Assembly: GCF_002891295.1 (NCBI RefSeq)
Contig: NZ_LGUI01000004.1
Span: 737,732-801,731, forward strand
Direction of reading: 5' to 3'
Length of the DNA stretch: 64,000 nucleotides
Source of the DNA: Streptomyces eurocidicus
Lineage (GTDB): Bacteria > Actinomycetota > Actinomycetes > Streptomycetales > Streptomycetaceae
Part shown: one piece after another, positions 37,966-46,850 of the stretch
Layout of the letters: each line of letters opens with the position of its first letter
Numbering within the stretch: position 1 is the stretch's first letter
Notes under the pieces: generated by a model
Database searches by the model: none
What the model was told of the DNA's origin: nothing
What the model saw: only the letters and a program-made list of their open reading frames with translations
Made by a program: the position numbers and the translations under genes

Positions 37966-39444
37966 TCAGTCGCCGGTCGTCCCGCAGCGCTGGAGCTCCG
38001 CGGCGAGCTCCTCGTGCACCCGCGCCTTGATGAGGGTGCCCTCCTCGGTGTGCTCCTCGGAGATCACCTCACCGTCGGCGTGGACCCGCGCGATCAGCGA
38101 GCCCTGGGTGTAGGGCACGAGCGTCTCGATCTCGACGGCGGGCCGGGGCAGCTCGGTGTCGATCAGACCCAGCAGCTGCTCGATGCCCTCGCCGGTGCGC
38201 GCCGAGACCGCGATGGAGTGCTTCTCGACCCGCAGCAGGCGCTGCAGGACGAGCGGGTCCGCGGCATCGGCCTTGTTGATCACCACGATTTCGGGCACGT
38301 CGACCGCGCCGACCTCACGGATGACCTCGCGCACGGCGGCCAGCTGCTCCTCCGGCGCCGGGTGCGAGCCGTCCACCACGTGGAGGATCAGGTCGGAGTC
38401 GCCGACCTCCTCCATGGTGGAGCGGAACGCCTCGACGAGGTGGTGCGGCAGGTGCCGGACGAAGCCGACGGTGTCGGCCAGGGTGTAGAGCCGCCCGGTG
38501 GGCGTCTCGGCCCGGCGGACGGTCGGGTCGAGGGTGGCGAACAGGGCGTTCTCCACCAGCACGCCCGCACCGGTGAGCCGGTTGAGCAGCGAGGACTTGC
38601 CGGCGTTGGTGTAACCGGCGATGGCGACCGACGGGATCTTGTTCCGGCGGCGTTCCTGGCGCTTGATGTCGCGCCCGGTCTTCATCTCCGCGATCTCCCG
38701 GCGCATCTTCGCCATCTTCTCGCGGATCCGCCGGCGGTCCGTCTCGATCTTGGTCTCACCGGGGCCGCGGGTGGCCATGCCGCCGCCACCGCCACCACCC
38801 ATCTGCCGGGAGAGCGACTGACCCCAGCCGCGCAGCCGCGGCAGCATGTACTGCATCTGGGCCAGCGCGACCTGGGCCTTGCCCTCTCGGGACTTGGCGT
38901 GCTGGGCGAAGATGTCGAGGATCAGGGCGGTGCGGTCGACCACCTTGACCTTGACGACGTCCTCGAGGTGGATGAGCTGACCGGGGCTGAGCTCACCGTC
39001 GCAGACCACGGTGTCGGCGCCGGTCTCCAGGACGATGTCCCGGAGCTCTTGGGCCTTGCCGGAGCCGATGTACGTGGCCGGGTCGGGCTTGTCGCGGCGC
39101 TGGACGACACCGTCGAGTACGAGGGCGCCGGCGGTCTCCGCGAGGGCGGCGAGCTCCGCGAGGGAGTTCTCCGCGTCCTGCGCCGATCCGGACGTCCAGA
39201 CACCGACCAGCACCACGCGCTCCAGGCGCAGCTGGCGGTACTCGACCTCGGTGACGTCCTCCAGCTCGGTGGAGAGACCCGCGACACGGCGCAGCGCAGC
39301 GCGCTCGGAGCGGTCGTACTGCTCGCCGTCGCGCTCCCCGTCGATCTCGTGGCTCCAGGCGACGTCCTCTTCCATCAGGGCGTCGGCCCGAAGGCCATCC
39401 GGGAGGTTCTGCCGGTCCTGGGGAAGGGAAGAAGAGGAGGTCAT
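37966..39444 (-). CDS. hflX: Ribosome-associated GTPase HflX
   Basis: A 492-residue HflX, a GTPase that binds the 50S subunit and splits stalled ribosomes. The N-terminal HflX domain has the GSGKAQEL segment and the Gly-rich linker MGGGGGGG (near 240), followed by the G domain with G1 GYTNAGKSS (near 300), G3 DTVGF and G4 NKAD. The N-terminal 60 residues are an actinobacterial extension. AAGGA 5 nt upstream supports ATG 39444; much longer readings of the frame are overrun of the real start. Confidence 0.95.
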   Translation of the reverse strand: MTSSSSLPQDRQNLPDGLRADALMEEDVAWSHEIDGERDGEQYDRSERAALRRVAGLSTELEDVTEVEYRQLRLERVVLVGVWTSGSAQDAENSLAELAALAETAGALVLDGVVQRRDKPDPATYIGSGKAQELRDIVLETGADTVVCDGELSPGQLIHLEDVVKVKVVDRTALILDIFAQHAKSREGKAQVALAQMQYMLPRLRGWGQSLSRQMGGGGGGGMATRGPGETKIETDRRRIREKMAKMRREIAEMKTGRDIKRQERRRNKIPSVAIAGYTNAGKSSLLNRLTGAGVLVENALFATLDPTVRRAETPTGRLYTLADTVGFVRHLPHHLVEAFRSTMEEVGDSDLILHVVDGSHPAPEEQLAAVREVIREVGAVDVPEIVVINKADAADPLVLQRLLRVEKHSIAVSARTGEGIEQLLGLIDTELPRPAVEIETLVPYTQGSLIARVHADGEVISEEHTEEGTLIKARVHEELAAELQRCGTTGD

Positions 39445-39469
39445 TTGATCCTTACGTCGTTGGGAAGAG

Positions 39470-39490
39470 GTGGCTCCTGACCGGAGCCAC
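39470..39490 (-). terminator. Hairpin between the M1 peptidase and hflX genes
   Basis: GTGGCTCC-TGACC-GGAGCCAC, about 90 nt after the peptidase stop and 26 nt before the hflX start; either a weak terminator or a 5'-UTR element. Confidence 0.45.
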
Positions 39491-39578
39491 ACCGTCGACA
39501 ACGCGTGACGACGCCCGGAGATTCCCGAGTTCGGCCGCCGCGCCGACCTGTTGATCGTGCCACGCCGTGGCCTGGTCG

Positions 39579-41051
39579 TCACGCGGATTTCGAGACGGGC
39601 TTCCAGTCCGGGTGACCAGGCATGGGCGGGGTCGTTGCTTCGTACAACCAGGCCCTCAGGAACTGTGTCAGGTCCTGGCCGGAGACCTGCGAGGCGAGGG
39701 CGACGAAGTCGGTCGTGCCGGCCGTGGAGTCGCGGTGGCCGGCGACCCACTCCCGCTGCAGGCGCTCGAAGGCGGGAGCGCCGATCTTCTGGCGCAGCGC
39801 GTAGAGCACCACGGCCCCGCCGTCGTAGACATTGGGGCGGAAGATACTCGTCTTCCGCCCCGGCTGGGGCACCTTGGGGGCTGCGGGCGGGCCGCCGTCG
39901 GCGCGCCAGGCGTTCGAGTGCTCGTAGGCGGTGCGCATCCGGGCGGTGAACGAGGTGCCGCCCTTCTCCTCGGCGTACAGCGCCTCGTACCAGGTGGCGT
40001 GGGCCTCGTTGAGCCAGAGGTCGGACCAGGCGCGCGGGCTGACGCTGTCGCCGAACCACTGGTGGGCGAGCTCGTGGACCATGACGGACTCGAGGTACCA
40101 GCCGGGGATGTCGGTCCTGACGAACAGGTTGCGCTCGAACAGCGAGAGGGTCTGGGTCTCCAGCTCGAAGCCGGTCGAGGCGTCGGCCAGCAGCACCCCG
40201 TACGTCTCGAAGGGGTACGGGCCGATCTTCTTCTCCAGCCACGCCAGATGGGCGGGCGTCCTGGCCGTCCACTTCTCCAGCCGGCGCCGGTCGGCGGCGG
40301 GCACGACGTCGCGGACGGGGAGGCCGTGCGGGCCGGTGCGGTGGGGGACGGCGGAGCGGCCGATGGAGACCTGGGCGAGCTCGGTGGCCATCGGGTGCGG
40401 GCTGCGGTACGTCCACGTGGTCTGCGCGCCGCTGGTCGAGCGCCCGTCGGGGAGCCCGTTGGCCACCACGGTCAGATCCTTGGGGGCGGTGACGCGGAAG
40501 GTGAAGCGGGCCTTGTCGGAGGGGTGGTCGTTGCCGGGGAAGACGCGGTGGCCCGCGTCGGCCTGATTGGCCATGACCAGGCCGTCGCTGGTGGGCACCC
40601 AGCCGGTGTCGGCGGCGCGCGGATCGCTGGTGTGGTGCACGGTGACGGTGAAGTGCCCCTCGTCGGGCAGGGCGACCGCCGGGGTGACGACCAGGTCCTC
40701 CTTGGCGGGGGTGAACTCGGCGGGCAGGCCGTTGACCGCCACGGAGCGGACGGCGCCGCCCGCGAAGTCGAGGTTGAAGTGGTCCAGCCGGTCGGTGGCC
40801 TCGGCCTGGAGCGTGGTGACGGCGTCGAGCGGCTTGTCGTTGCCGTGATAGGTGAACGCGATGTCGTAGGCGATGACGTCGAAGCCTGGATTGCCCAGCT
40901 CCGGGAAGAGCCGGTCGCCGATGCCCTGCGGGGTCGCGGACGGCGGGGCGGCGGCGCCCAGGAGGAGGGCCGAGACGGCTGCGGCGAGGGCGGCCCGGCG
41001 GCACGCGGACCGCCAGGGGATCGGGGAGCGTCTCCCGGGTGTCTGGGGCAT
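39579..41051 (-). CDS. Secreted M1-family metallopeptidase
   Basis: A 490-residue exported peptidase of the aminopeptidase N (M1) family. A 33-residue signal peptide with RR pairs is followed by the M1 N-terminal beta domain, the zinc site HELAH (VMVHELAHQWFGD near 304) and the third ligand Glu in WLNEAHATW. The usual GAMEN exopeptidase motif is replaced by STGFELETQ in this group. ATG 41051 has GGTGG upstream. Shorter than cytosolic PepN (no C-terminal ERAP domain). Confidence 0.9.
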   Translation of the reverse strand: MPQTPGRRSPIPWRSACRRAALAAAVSALLLGAAAPPSATPQGIGDRLFPELGNPGFDVIAYDIAFTYHGNDKPLDAVTTLQAEATDRLDHFNLDFAGGAVRSVAVNGLPAEFTPAKEDLVVTPAVALPDEGHFTVTVHHTSDPRAADTGWVPTSDGLVMANQADAGHRVFPGNDHPSDKARFTFRVTAPKDLTVVANGLPDGRSTSGAQTTWTYRSPHPMATELAQVSIGRSAVPHRTGPHGLPVRDVVPAADRRRLEKWTARTPAHLAWLEKKIGPYPFETYGVLLADASTGFELETQTLSLFERNLFVRTDIPGWYLESVMVHELAHQWFGDSVSPRAWSDLWLNEAHATWYEALYAEEKGGTSFTARMRTAYEHSNAWRADGGPPAAPKVPQPGRKTSIFRPNVYDGGAVVLYALRQKIGAPAFERLQREWVAGHRDSTAGTTDFVALASQVSGQDLTQFLRAWLYEATTPPMPGHPDWKPVSKSA

Positions 41052-41168
41052 GCGTCCACCGCTATCAGCGCCGGGGCCCCCGCCGTCGGCGGCACGACGC
41101 CGCCCCACCCATATGAGCGTTCCGGAAGGATGTGCGGCCACCGGGCGAGCGGTTGGGCCGCCCTCGGG

Positions 41169-43307
41169 TCACAGCGGGGCGCCCGCGACGGCCCGCCCCG
41201 CCCGCTCGACGTCGTAGACCCCCGGCACCCGGCGCATCGCCCGCATCAGCTCCGGCAGCCGGCCCGCGTCGGTGAGCTGGAGGGTGTAGGTGTGGCGCAC
41301 CCGCTGCTCGTGCGGCGGCTCGACGGCGGCCGAGATCACGGCCGCGCCCTCGGCGGCGATGGCTTCCGTGAGGTCCGCGAGGAGGTGCGGCCTGCTGAAC
41401 GACTCGGCCCGGAGGGTCACGCGGTAGTCGCAGGCGACGGCGCCGTCGGGCGCGCCCCAGCGCACGTCCACCGGCTCACGGCCCGAGGCGGTCATGCGCC
41501 CCACGGCCGGGCACTCGGCGCGGTGCACGGTGACGGTGCCGCCCCGCACCTCGAAGCCCGTGACCTTGTCGGGCGGCACGGGGGTACAGCAGCCGGCCAG
41601 CCGGACGCTCGCGGCCGCGAGGTCGGCGCCGTCGGCCGCGACGACCACCGGCCAGCGCAGGGCCGGGGCGGTCGAGCGGGGCGGCGGGCAGGGGCGGTCC
41701 GCGGCCGCCGGCGCCGGCGAAGCGGCCGGGTCCGGGGCCGGGTGGGTGGCCAGCCAGCGCTCGATGGCGATCCGCGCGGCGGGCGTACGGGCGTGCTCCA
41801 GCCAGTCGGGAGAGGGGCCGGACACGGTGTCACGGGACATCAGCAGGTGCAGCGTGTCCCCGTCGCGCAGGACGGTGCTGAGGGTCGCCAGACGGCCGTT
41901 GACCCGCGCCCCGATGCAGGCGTGCGCGCCTTCCCCGTGCTGGGCGTAGGCGGCGTCGACGCAGCTGGAACCGGCCGGCAGGCCGATGGTGCCGCCGTCG
42001 GCGCGGAAGACGGTGACCTCGCGGTCCTGGGCGAGCTCGTCGCGGAGCGAGGTCCAGAAGGTGTCGGGGTCGGGTGTGGCGCGCTGCCACTCCAGGAGCC
42101 GGGAGAGCCAGCCCGGCCGGGTCGGGTCGACGCGCTCGCCGTCCGTCGCGTCGGGCGTCTCGGGCGCCGCGTAGGGGTTGCCGAGGGCGACGACGCCGGC
42201 CTCGGCGACGCGGTGCATCTGATGGGTGCGGATGAGGACCTGCGCGGGCTCGCCGCTCGGGCCGGCCACCGCGGTGTGCAGGGACTGGTAGAGGTTGAAC
42301 TTCGGGACGGCGATGAAGTCCTTGAACTCGGAGACGAACGGCTGGAAGCACGTGTGCAGTTCGCCCAGGACGGCGTAGCAGTCGGCGTCCTCCCCGACGA
42401 GCACCAGGAGTCTGCCGAGGTCCGAGCCGGTCACCTTGCCGCGCTTGAGGCGCACCCGGTGGACGGAGACGAAGTGCCGGGAGCGGACGAGGACGTCGGC
42501 GGCGATGCCCGCGTCGCGCATGACGGAGCGGATGCGCTCGGCGGTCGCCTCCAGCGGGTTCGGCCCGGCCGCGTGGGACGTGTGGGAGAGGACGAGGTCG
42601 CGGGTGCGGGCGTACTCCTCGGGGTGGAGGATCGCGAAGACGAGGTCCTCCAGCTCGGTCTTGAGGGCCTGGACGCCCAGCCGCTCGGCGAGGGGGATCA
42701 GCACGTCACGGGTGACCTTGGCGATGCGGACCTGCTTCTCGGGGCGCATCACGCCGAGGGTGCGCATGTTGTGCAGGCGGTCGGCGAGCTTGATGGACAT
42801 CACGCGGACGTCGTTGCCGGTGGCGACGAGCATCTTGCGGAAGGTCTCCGGCTCGGCCGCCGCGCCGTAGTCGACCTTCTCCAGCTTGGTCACGCCGTCG
42901 ACGAGGAAGCGGACCTCCTCGCCGAACTGCCCCCGCACCTGATCCAGCGTCACCTCGGTGTCCTCGACCGTGTCGTGCAGCAGGGAGGCGGTCAAGGTGG
43001 TCGTCTCGGCGCCCAGTTCGGCGAGGATCAGGGTCACGGCGAGCGGGTGGGTGATGTACGGCTCGCCGCTCTTGCGCGTCTGACCGCGGTGCGAGGACTC
43101 CGCGAGGAGGTAGGCGCGGCGGAGGATGTCGAGGTCCGCTCCGGGGTGGTGGGCGCGGTGGACCTTGGCGACGTGGTCGATCGCGTCCGGGAGCCGGCCC
43201 CGGGAGCCGGAGCCGCTCAGCGCGGCGCGCCCCAGCCGTCTCAGGTCGAGACGGGCCCGGCCGCGCCAGCGGCCGGGAGCACCGTCGTTCGGGGCGTCTG
43301 CGCTCAT
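41169..43307 (-). CDS. rshA: RelA/SpoT homologue RshA, synthetase motifs eroded
   Basis: A 712-residue Rsh protein with HD hydrolase (about 60-215), synthetase-like domain (about 240-365), TGS (about 430-495) and C-terminal zinc-finger/ACT regions. The hydrolase motifs LLHDTVEDT (H111, D112) and KLADRLHNMRTL are intact. In the synthetase domain the usual GRPKH reads VRSRH (K to R277), the following catalytic Lys is V285, and VELQIRT reads AQVLIRT (E to Q356, Q to L358). A (p)ppGpp hydrolase role is therefore likelier than synthesis. GGAGG 5 nt upstream fixes ATG 43307. Position matches S. coelicolor rshA. Confidence 0.93.
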   Translation of the reverse strand: MSADAPNDGAPGRWRGRARLDLRRLGRAALSGSGSRGRLPDAIDHVAKVHRAHHPGADLDILRRAYLLAESSHRGQTRKSGEPYITHPLAVTLILAELGAETTTLTASLLHDTVEDTEVTLDQVRGQFGEEVRFLVDGVTKLEKVDYGAAAEPETFRKMLVATGNDVRVMSIKLADRLHNMRTLGVMRPEKQVRIAKVTRDVLIPLAERLGVQALKTELEDLVFAILHPEEYARTRDLVLSHTSHAAGPNPLEATAERIRSVMRDAGIAADVLVRSRHFVSVHRVRLKRGKVTGSDLGRLLVLVGEDADCYAVLGELHTCFQPFVSEFKDFIAVPKFNLYQSLHTAVAGPSGEPAQVLIRTHQMHRVAEAGVVALGNPYAAPETPDATDGERVDPTRPGWLSRLLEWQRATPDPDTFWTSLRDELAQDREVTVFRADGGTIGLPAGSSCVDAAYAQHGEGAHACIGARVNGRLATLSTVLRDGDTLHLLMSRDTVSGPSPDWLEHARTPAARIAIERWLATHPAPDPAASPAPAAADRPCPPPRSTAPALRWPVVVAADGADLAAASVRLAGCCTPVPPDKVTGFEVRGGTVTVHRAECPAVGRMTASGREPVDVRWGAPDGAVACDYRVTLRAESFSRPHLLADLTEAIAAEGAAVISAAVEPPHEQRVRHTYTLQLTDAGRLPELMRAMRRVPGVYDVERAGRAVAGAPL

Positions 43308-43480
43308 GGGCACCTCCGGCAGCGTCGACCGGCGGTCGGCTCACGCCTCCGGACCGGTGCTTGATGCTACCGAGCCCATCACGCACTGCTCGCCCGCTCT
43401 CGCCCAGAGTGAAACGGATCACCCATTCGAGCGAGCCACGCTGCCGGTCGCTCGGCAAACGGTCCCGGGCCGGGGTAGTG

Positions 43481-43495
43481 CGCCCGTGGCGGGCG
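43481..43495 (-). terminator. Short hairpin after dapF
   Basis: CGCCCG-TGG-CGGGCG, immediately after the dapF stop. Short, with no U-run, so function is uncertain. Confidence 0.35.
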
Positions 43496-43499
43496 GGCG

Positions 43500-44378
43500 T
43501 CAGCCGAGGACGGTGTCCAGCCAGGACGCGTCGAAGACGCCCTCCGCGACGATCACCGCGGGACCGGTCATCTCGACGGATCCGTCGGGCGTCTCGGCGA
43601 TCTCCAGGCGCCCGCCGGGGAGGTCCACCGTGTACGTGACGGGCAGGCCGGTGACCGCCGGGTCGAGGCCGTCGCGGCGGGCCGCCGCGACCATCACGGC
43701 GCAGGCGCCCGTGCCGCAGGAGCGGGTCTCGCCGGAGCCGCGCTCGTGCACCCGCATCGCGACGTGGCGCGGGCCGCGGTCCACGACGAACTCGACGTTG
43801 GTGCCGTCGGGGTACGCGCCCTCCGGGGCTACGGCGGGGGCCGTGTACAGATCGCCCGCGTCGGCGAGGTCCTCGACGAAGCAGACCGCGTGCGGGTTGC
43901 CCATGTTGACGTGGAGGGCGGGCCGGCTGCGGGTGCCGACCGTGACCGTGACGGGGCCGGCCGGCAGCAGGGCCTTGCCCATGGAGACGGTGATCCCGCC
44001 GCCGGAGCTCTCCTTGGCGATGTGGGCGCGGCGGACGCCGGCGCGGGTGGCGACGGCGAGGTCGCCCTCCTCGGCGAGCCCGGCGTGCCTGAGGTAGCGG
44101 GCGAAGACGCGGACGCCGTTGCCGCACATCTCGGCGACGGTGCCGTCGCTGTTGCGGTAGTCCATGAACCACTCGGCCTCGTCGGCCATCGCGCGCGCCT
44201 CGGGGTGGGCGGCGGAACGGACGACGCGCAGCACGCCGTCCGCGCCGAGCCCGGCCCGGCGGTCGCACAGGCGGGCGACGGCGGCCGGGGACAGCTCGAT
44301 CCGGCCGTCGGGGTCGGGGACGATCACGAAGTCGTTCTCCGTGCCGTGGCCCTTGAGGAAGGCGATCTGAGTGCTCAC
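43500..44378 (-). CDS. dapF: Diaminopimelate epimerase
   Basis: A 292-residue epimerase that converts LL- to meso-diaminopimelate in lysine and peptidoglycan synthesis. Both catalytic cysteines are visible: AEMCGNG (near 85) and RSCGTGA (near 221). The start is GTG 44378 with a weak ribosome binding site. Streptomyces cell walls use LL-DAP, so the enzyme serves mainly lysine supply, as known for the genus. It lies 64 bp downstream of a membrane-protein gene on the same strand. Confidence 0.95.
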   Translation of the reverse strand: MSTQIAFLKGHGTENDFVIVPDPDGRIELSPAAVARLCDRRAGLGADGVLRVVRSAAHPEARAMADEAEWFMDYRNSDGTVAEMCGNGVRVFARYLRHAGLAEEGDLAVATRAGVRRAHIAKESSGGGITVSMGKALLPAGPVTVTVGTRSRPALHVNMGNPHAVCFVEDLADAGDLYTAPAVAPEGAYPDGTNVEFVVDRGPRHVAMRVHERGSGETRSCGTGACAVMVAAARRDGLDPAVTGLPVTYTVDLPGGRLEIAETPDGSVEMTGPAVIVAEGVFDASWLDTVLG

Positions 44379-44442
44379 GCTTCGATGGTACGGGGCGGGT
44401 ACGACATCGCCCCTGGCCAGGCCCCTCGGGGCCGGCTGCCCG

Positions 44443-44928
44443 CTAGCGGAGGCGGGCGACGCGCCACACGGCGAGGACGACCACCAGGGCGACGACGGCG
44501 GTGTACGAGGCGACGTAGCGCCAGTCGGGCCGGGTGCCGGAGCCCCGGGGCGGCAGGCCGGGCCAGGTGTAGCCGACGCGGCGGGCCGCCATCACGCCCC
44601 AGCCCGCGGCGCAGCAGCTGATCAGCAGGCCGAGCATGGCGACGACGGGCCCGCCGTCGCCGAACTCGAAGGCGAGCGGGAAGGCGAACATCAGCGACCC
44701 GATCGCGGCGAGGACGACGATGGGCGCGATCTGCCAGACCCGCAGCCTGCGCTGCGGGCGCAGCTCCCGAAAGGAGGCCGGGGCGGTCGCGTCGGGGGCG
44801 GCGCCGTCCGTCTCGCCGGTGTCCTCGGGGCCATCCGGAGTCAGTGCTTCCGATTCGCCCCCGGCCACCACCGGGCGGTGCCCCCGCCGGGGCGGCTGTT
44901 GCGGTCTGTCGCGAGGGCCGGCCTCCAT
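44443..44928 (-). CDS. Three-helix membrane protein, unknown function
   Basis: A 161-residue protein with a charged, disordered N-terminus of about 65 residues and three predicted membrane helices (near IAPIVVLAAIGSLMFAF, VVAMLGLLISCCAAGWG and YVASYTAVVALVVVLAVW). No recognised domain. ATG 44928 has GGGAGGG 9 nt upstream; GTG 44934 is closer to it and equally possible. It lies between miaA and dapF on their strand. Confidence 0.72.
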   Translation of the reverse strand: MEAGPRDRPQQPPRRGHRPVVAGGESEALTPDGPEDTGETDGAAPDATAPASFRELRPQRRLRVWQIAPIVVLAAIGSLMFAFPLAFEFGDGGPVVAMLGLLISCCAAGWGVMAARRVGYTWPGLPPRGSGTRPDWRYVASYTAVVALVVVLAVWRVARLR

Positions 44929-45035
44929 CGCCACGCGCCCTCCCAACTCGGACTTCACGGCTCGATCGAAGCTTGATGATGGCACGCTCCCGCAGGCCGT
45001 AAGGGCGTGCATAGCGTCCCGATGCCATCACGTGA

Positions 45036-45986
45036 TCAGGCTGTGACCGCCCGTTCGACCAACGTCAGCGCTTGCCCGGGGAGTTCCGACCGGCGGTCGG
45101 CCGCGCCGCTCAGCCAGTGGACGCGCTTGTCCTTCCGGAACCACGAGTCCTGTCGGCGCGCGAAGCGCTTGGTGGCCCTTACGGTCTCCAGGCGCGCCTC
45201 CTCCTCGGTGCAGTCCCCGGCGAGGAAGGAGAGCACCTGCTGGTACCCGAGCGCGCGGGACGCCGTACGCCCCTCGCGCAGGCCCTCGCGCTCCAGCGCG
45301 CGCACCTCGTCGACGAGCCCCGCCTCCCACATGCGGTCCACCCGGACGGTGATCCGCTCGTCGAGCTCGGGGCGCTCGACGTCGACACCGATCTGCAGCG
45401 CGTCGTACACGGGCTCCTCACCCGGCAGGTTGGCGGTGAAGGGGCGTCCGGTGAGCTCGATGACCTCCAGGGCGCGCACGATACGGCGGCCGTTGCCCGG
45501 CAGGATCGCGCGCGCGGCGGCGGGGTCGGCCGCGGCGAGCCGGGCGTGGAGTTCCCCGGGCCCCCGCTCGGCGAGCTCCTCCTCCAGGCGGGCGCGTACG
45601 GCCGGGTCGGTGCCGGGGAAGTCAAGGGCGTCGATCGTGCCCTTGATGTAGAGCCCGGAGCCGCCGACGAGCACCGGCGTGCGGCCCTCGGCGAGCAGCT
45701 TGTCGATCTCGGCGCGGGCCAGCCGCTGGTACTCGGCGACGCTCGCGGCCTCGGTGACGTCCCAGATGTCGAGCAGGTGGTGCGGCACTCCCTGCCGCTC
45801 CTCCAGGGTCAGCTTGGCCGTGCCGATGTCCATGCCCCGGTAGAGCTGCATGGAGTCGGCGTTGACCACCTCGCCGCCCAGGTGCCGGGCGAGGGCGACG
45901 CCGAGGTCGGACTTGCCGGCCGCCGTGGGGCCCACGACGGCGATGACCCGCGGTACGGGAACTGCGTTTTTCACCTGGTTTCTCAC
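45036..45986 (-). CDS. miaA: tRNA dimethylallyltransferase
   Basis: A 316-residue enzyme that adds a dimethylallyl group to A37 of tRNAs reading U-initial codons; MiaB then methylthiolates it. P-loop GPTAAGKSD (near 16), NADSMQLYRGMDIGTAK and the DxxR-type substrate region are present. The start is uncertain between GTG 45986 and GTG 45974; neither has a strong ribosome binding site. miaB is 3 kb away on the same strand. Confidence 0.95.
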   Translation of the reverse strand: MRNQVKNAVPVPRVIAVVGPTAAGKSDLGVALARHLGGEVVNADSMQLYRGMDIGTAKLTLEERQGVPHHLLDIWDVTEAASVAEYQRLARAEIDKLLAEGRTPVLVGGSGLYIKGTIDALDFPGTDPAVRARLEEELAERGPGELHARLAAADPAAARAILPGNGRRIVRALEVIELTGRPFTANLPGEEPVYDALQIGVDVERPELDERITVRVDRMWEAGLVDEVRALEREGLREGRTASRALGYQQVLSFLAGDCTEEEARLETVRATKRFARRQDSWFRKDKRVHWLSGAADRRSELPGQALTLVERAVTA

Positions 45987-46169
45987 CGGATCAGTCTCGC
46001 AAACCTTTGCAGCACCCCACGAACGAGCGACGTGACGCGACGCTGCCGCTTTCGTTGCCTGTTGCGAGGTTCCGAGAGCCGGTTCACAGGTCGGTGTCCG
46101 GAAGCGGCGCAATGGACCGCCCCGGGCGACGCGGGATTTCGCTCACACCAGTAAGGTAATGGAGTAGAT

Positions 46170-46412
46170 ATGGGCGTGTTTTCAAGGTTTCGCCGTAAGA
46201 AGGCCGAAGCGTCAACCGAAGAGGCGGCGACAGCCACTCTGACGACGGAATCGGTCGAGGACGCCGGGACCACCGAGACCGCCGAGGCCGAGCCGGAGCA
46301 GTCCGGCGAGGCCAAGGCGGAATCCGCGGCGGCCGAGGGAGTCGAGATTCCCAAGCAGCAGTCCGCGGAGAAGGCGGCTGACAGCGAGGCCGGTGAGGGC
46401 GCCCGTAAGTAG
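46170..46412 (+). CDS. Small acidic Ala/Glu-rich protein
   Basis: An 80-residue protein beginning MGVFSRFRRKKAEAS, basic for 12 residues and then low-complexity Glu/Ala/Thr. GGAG lies 5 nt before the ATG. A basic, aromatic N-terminus followed by a disordered acidic tail could tether it to a membrane or nucleic acid, but nothing proves a function. First of a two-gene unit, 30 bp before the antitoxin-like gene. Confidence 0.65.
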   Translation: MGVFSRFRRKKAEASTEEAATATLTTESVEDAGTTETAEAEPEQSGEAKAESAAAEGVEIPKQQSAEKAADSEAGEGARK

Positions 46413-46442
46413 CTTTGACGAGGAAAGACGAGGGAAGGCGCC

Positions 46443-46688
46443 ATGGGCCTGTTGGACAATCTCAAGGCCAAGCTCGGTCCCGTGAAGGACAAGGTCGGCG
46501 ACCTCGCGCAGCAGCACGGGGACAAGATCGAGCAGGGGTTGGAGAAGGCCGCCAAGGTCGTCGACGAGAAGACCAAGGGCAAGTACAGCAGCCAGATCCA
46601 GACGGGCACCGGCAAGGCCAAGGACGCCCTTGACCGCCTCGCCGAGAAGGATGGCAAGGACGGCGGTCCGGGCTCCACGGCCCACTGA
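46443..46688 (+). CDS. MT0933-like antitoxin-family small protein
   Basis: An 81-residue helical, Lys-rich protein (MGLLDNLKAKLGPVKDKVGDL) of the type annotated in actinobacteria as MT0933-like antitoxin. The repetition of amphipathic Lys/Asp helices resembles CsbD-like stress proteins as well. GAAGG precedes ATG 46443. No toxin gene (such as a PIN or RelE type) is next to it, so a toxin-antitoxin role is doubtful. Confidence 0.7.
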   Translation: MGLLDNLKAKLGPVKDKVGDLAQQHGDKIEQGLEKAAKVVDEKTKGKYSSQIQTGTGKAKDALDRLAEKDGKDGGPGSTAH

Positions 46689-46699
46689 GACCTCGTCGG

Positions 46700-46735
46700 C
46701 GACGGGCCGCGGAGCCGGTGCTCCACGGCCCGTCG
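46700..46735. terminator. Terminator after the antitoxin-like gene
   Basis: CGACGGGCCG-C-GGAGC and GCTCC-A-CGGCCCGTCG form a 16-position stem with one mismatch; the tail CGTCGTT is weakly U-rich. Confidence 0.75.
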
Positions 46736-46850
46736 TCGTTCACTCGCTCTCCGCGTCCGTGTGCGCCGCCCTGACGGCCCCGCGGTCGCCTGGGGGCCTC
46801 GCGCCCCTACGCGTCGCCCAGGAGGCCCGCCAAGGGGCTCGTGGAGCCTC

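Noticed and set aside
37966..41004. hflX frame extended to 1012 residues
   Set aside because: The upstream part overlaps the M1 peptidase gene on the same strand in another frame; the ATG at 39444 has a ribosome binding site and the correct family N-terminus.
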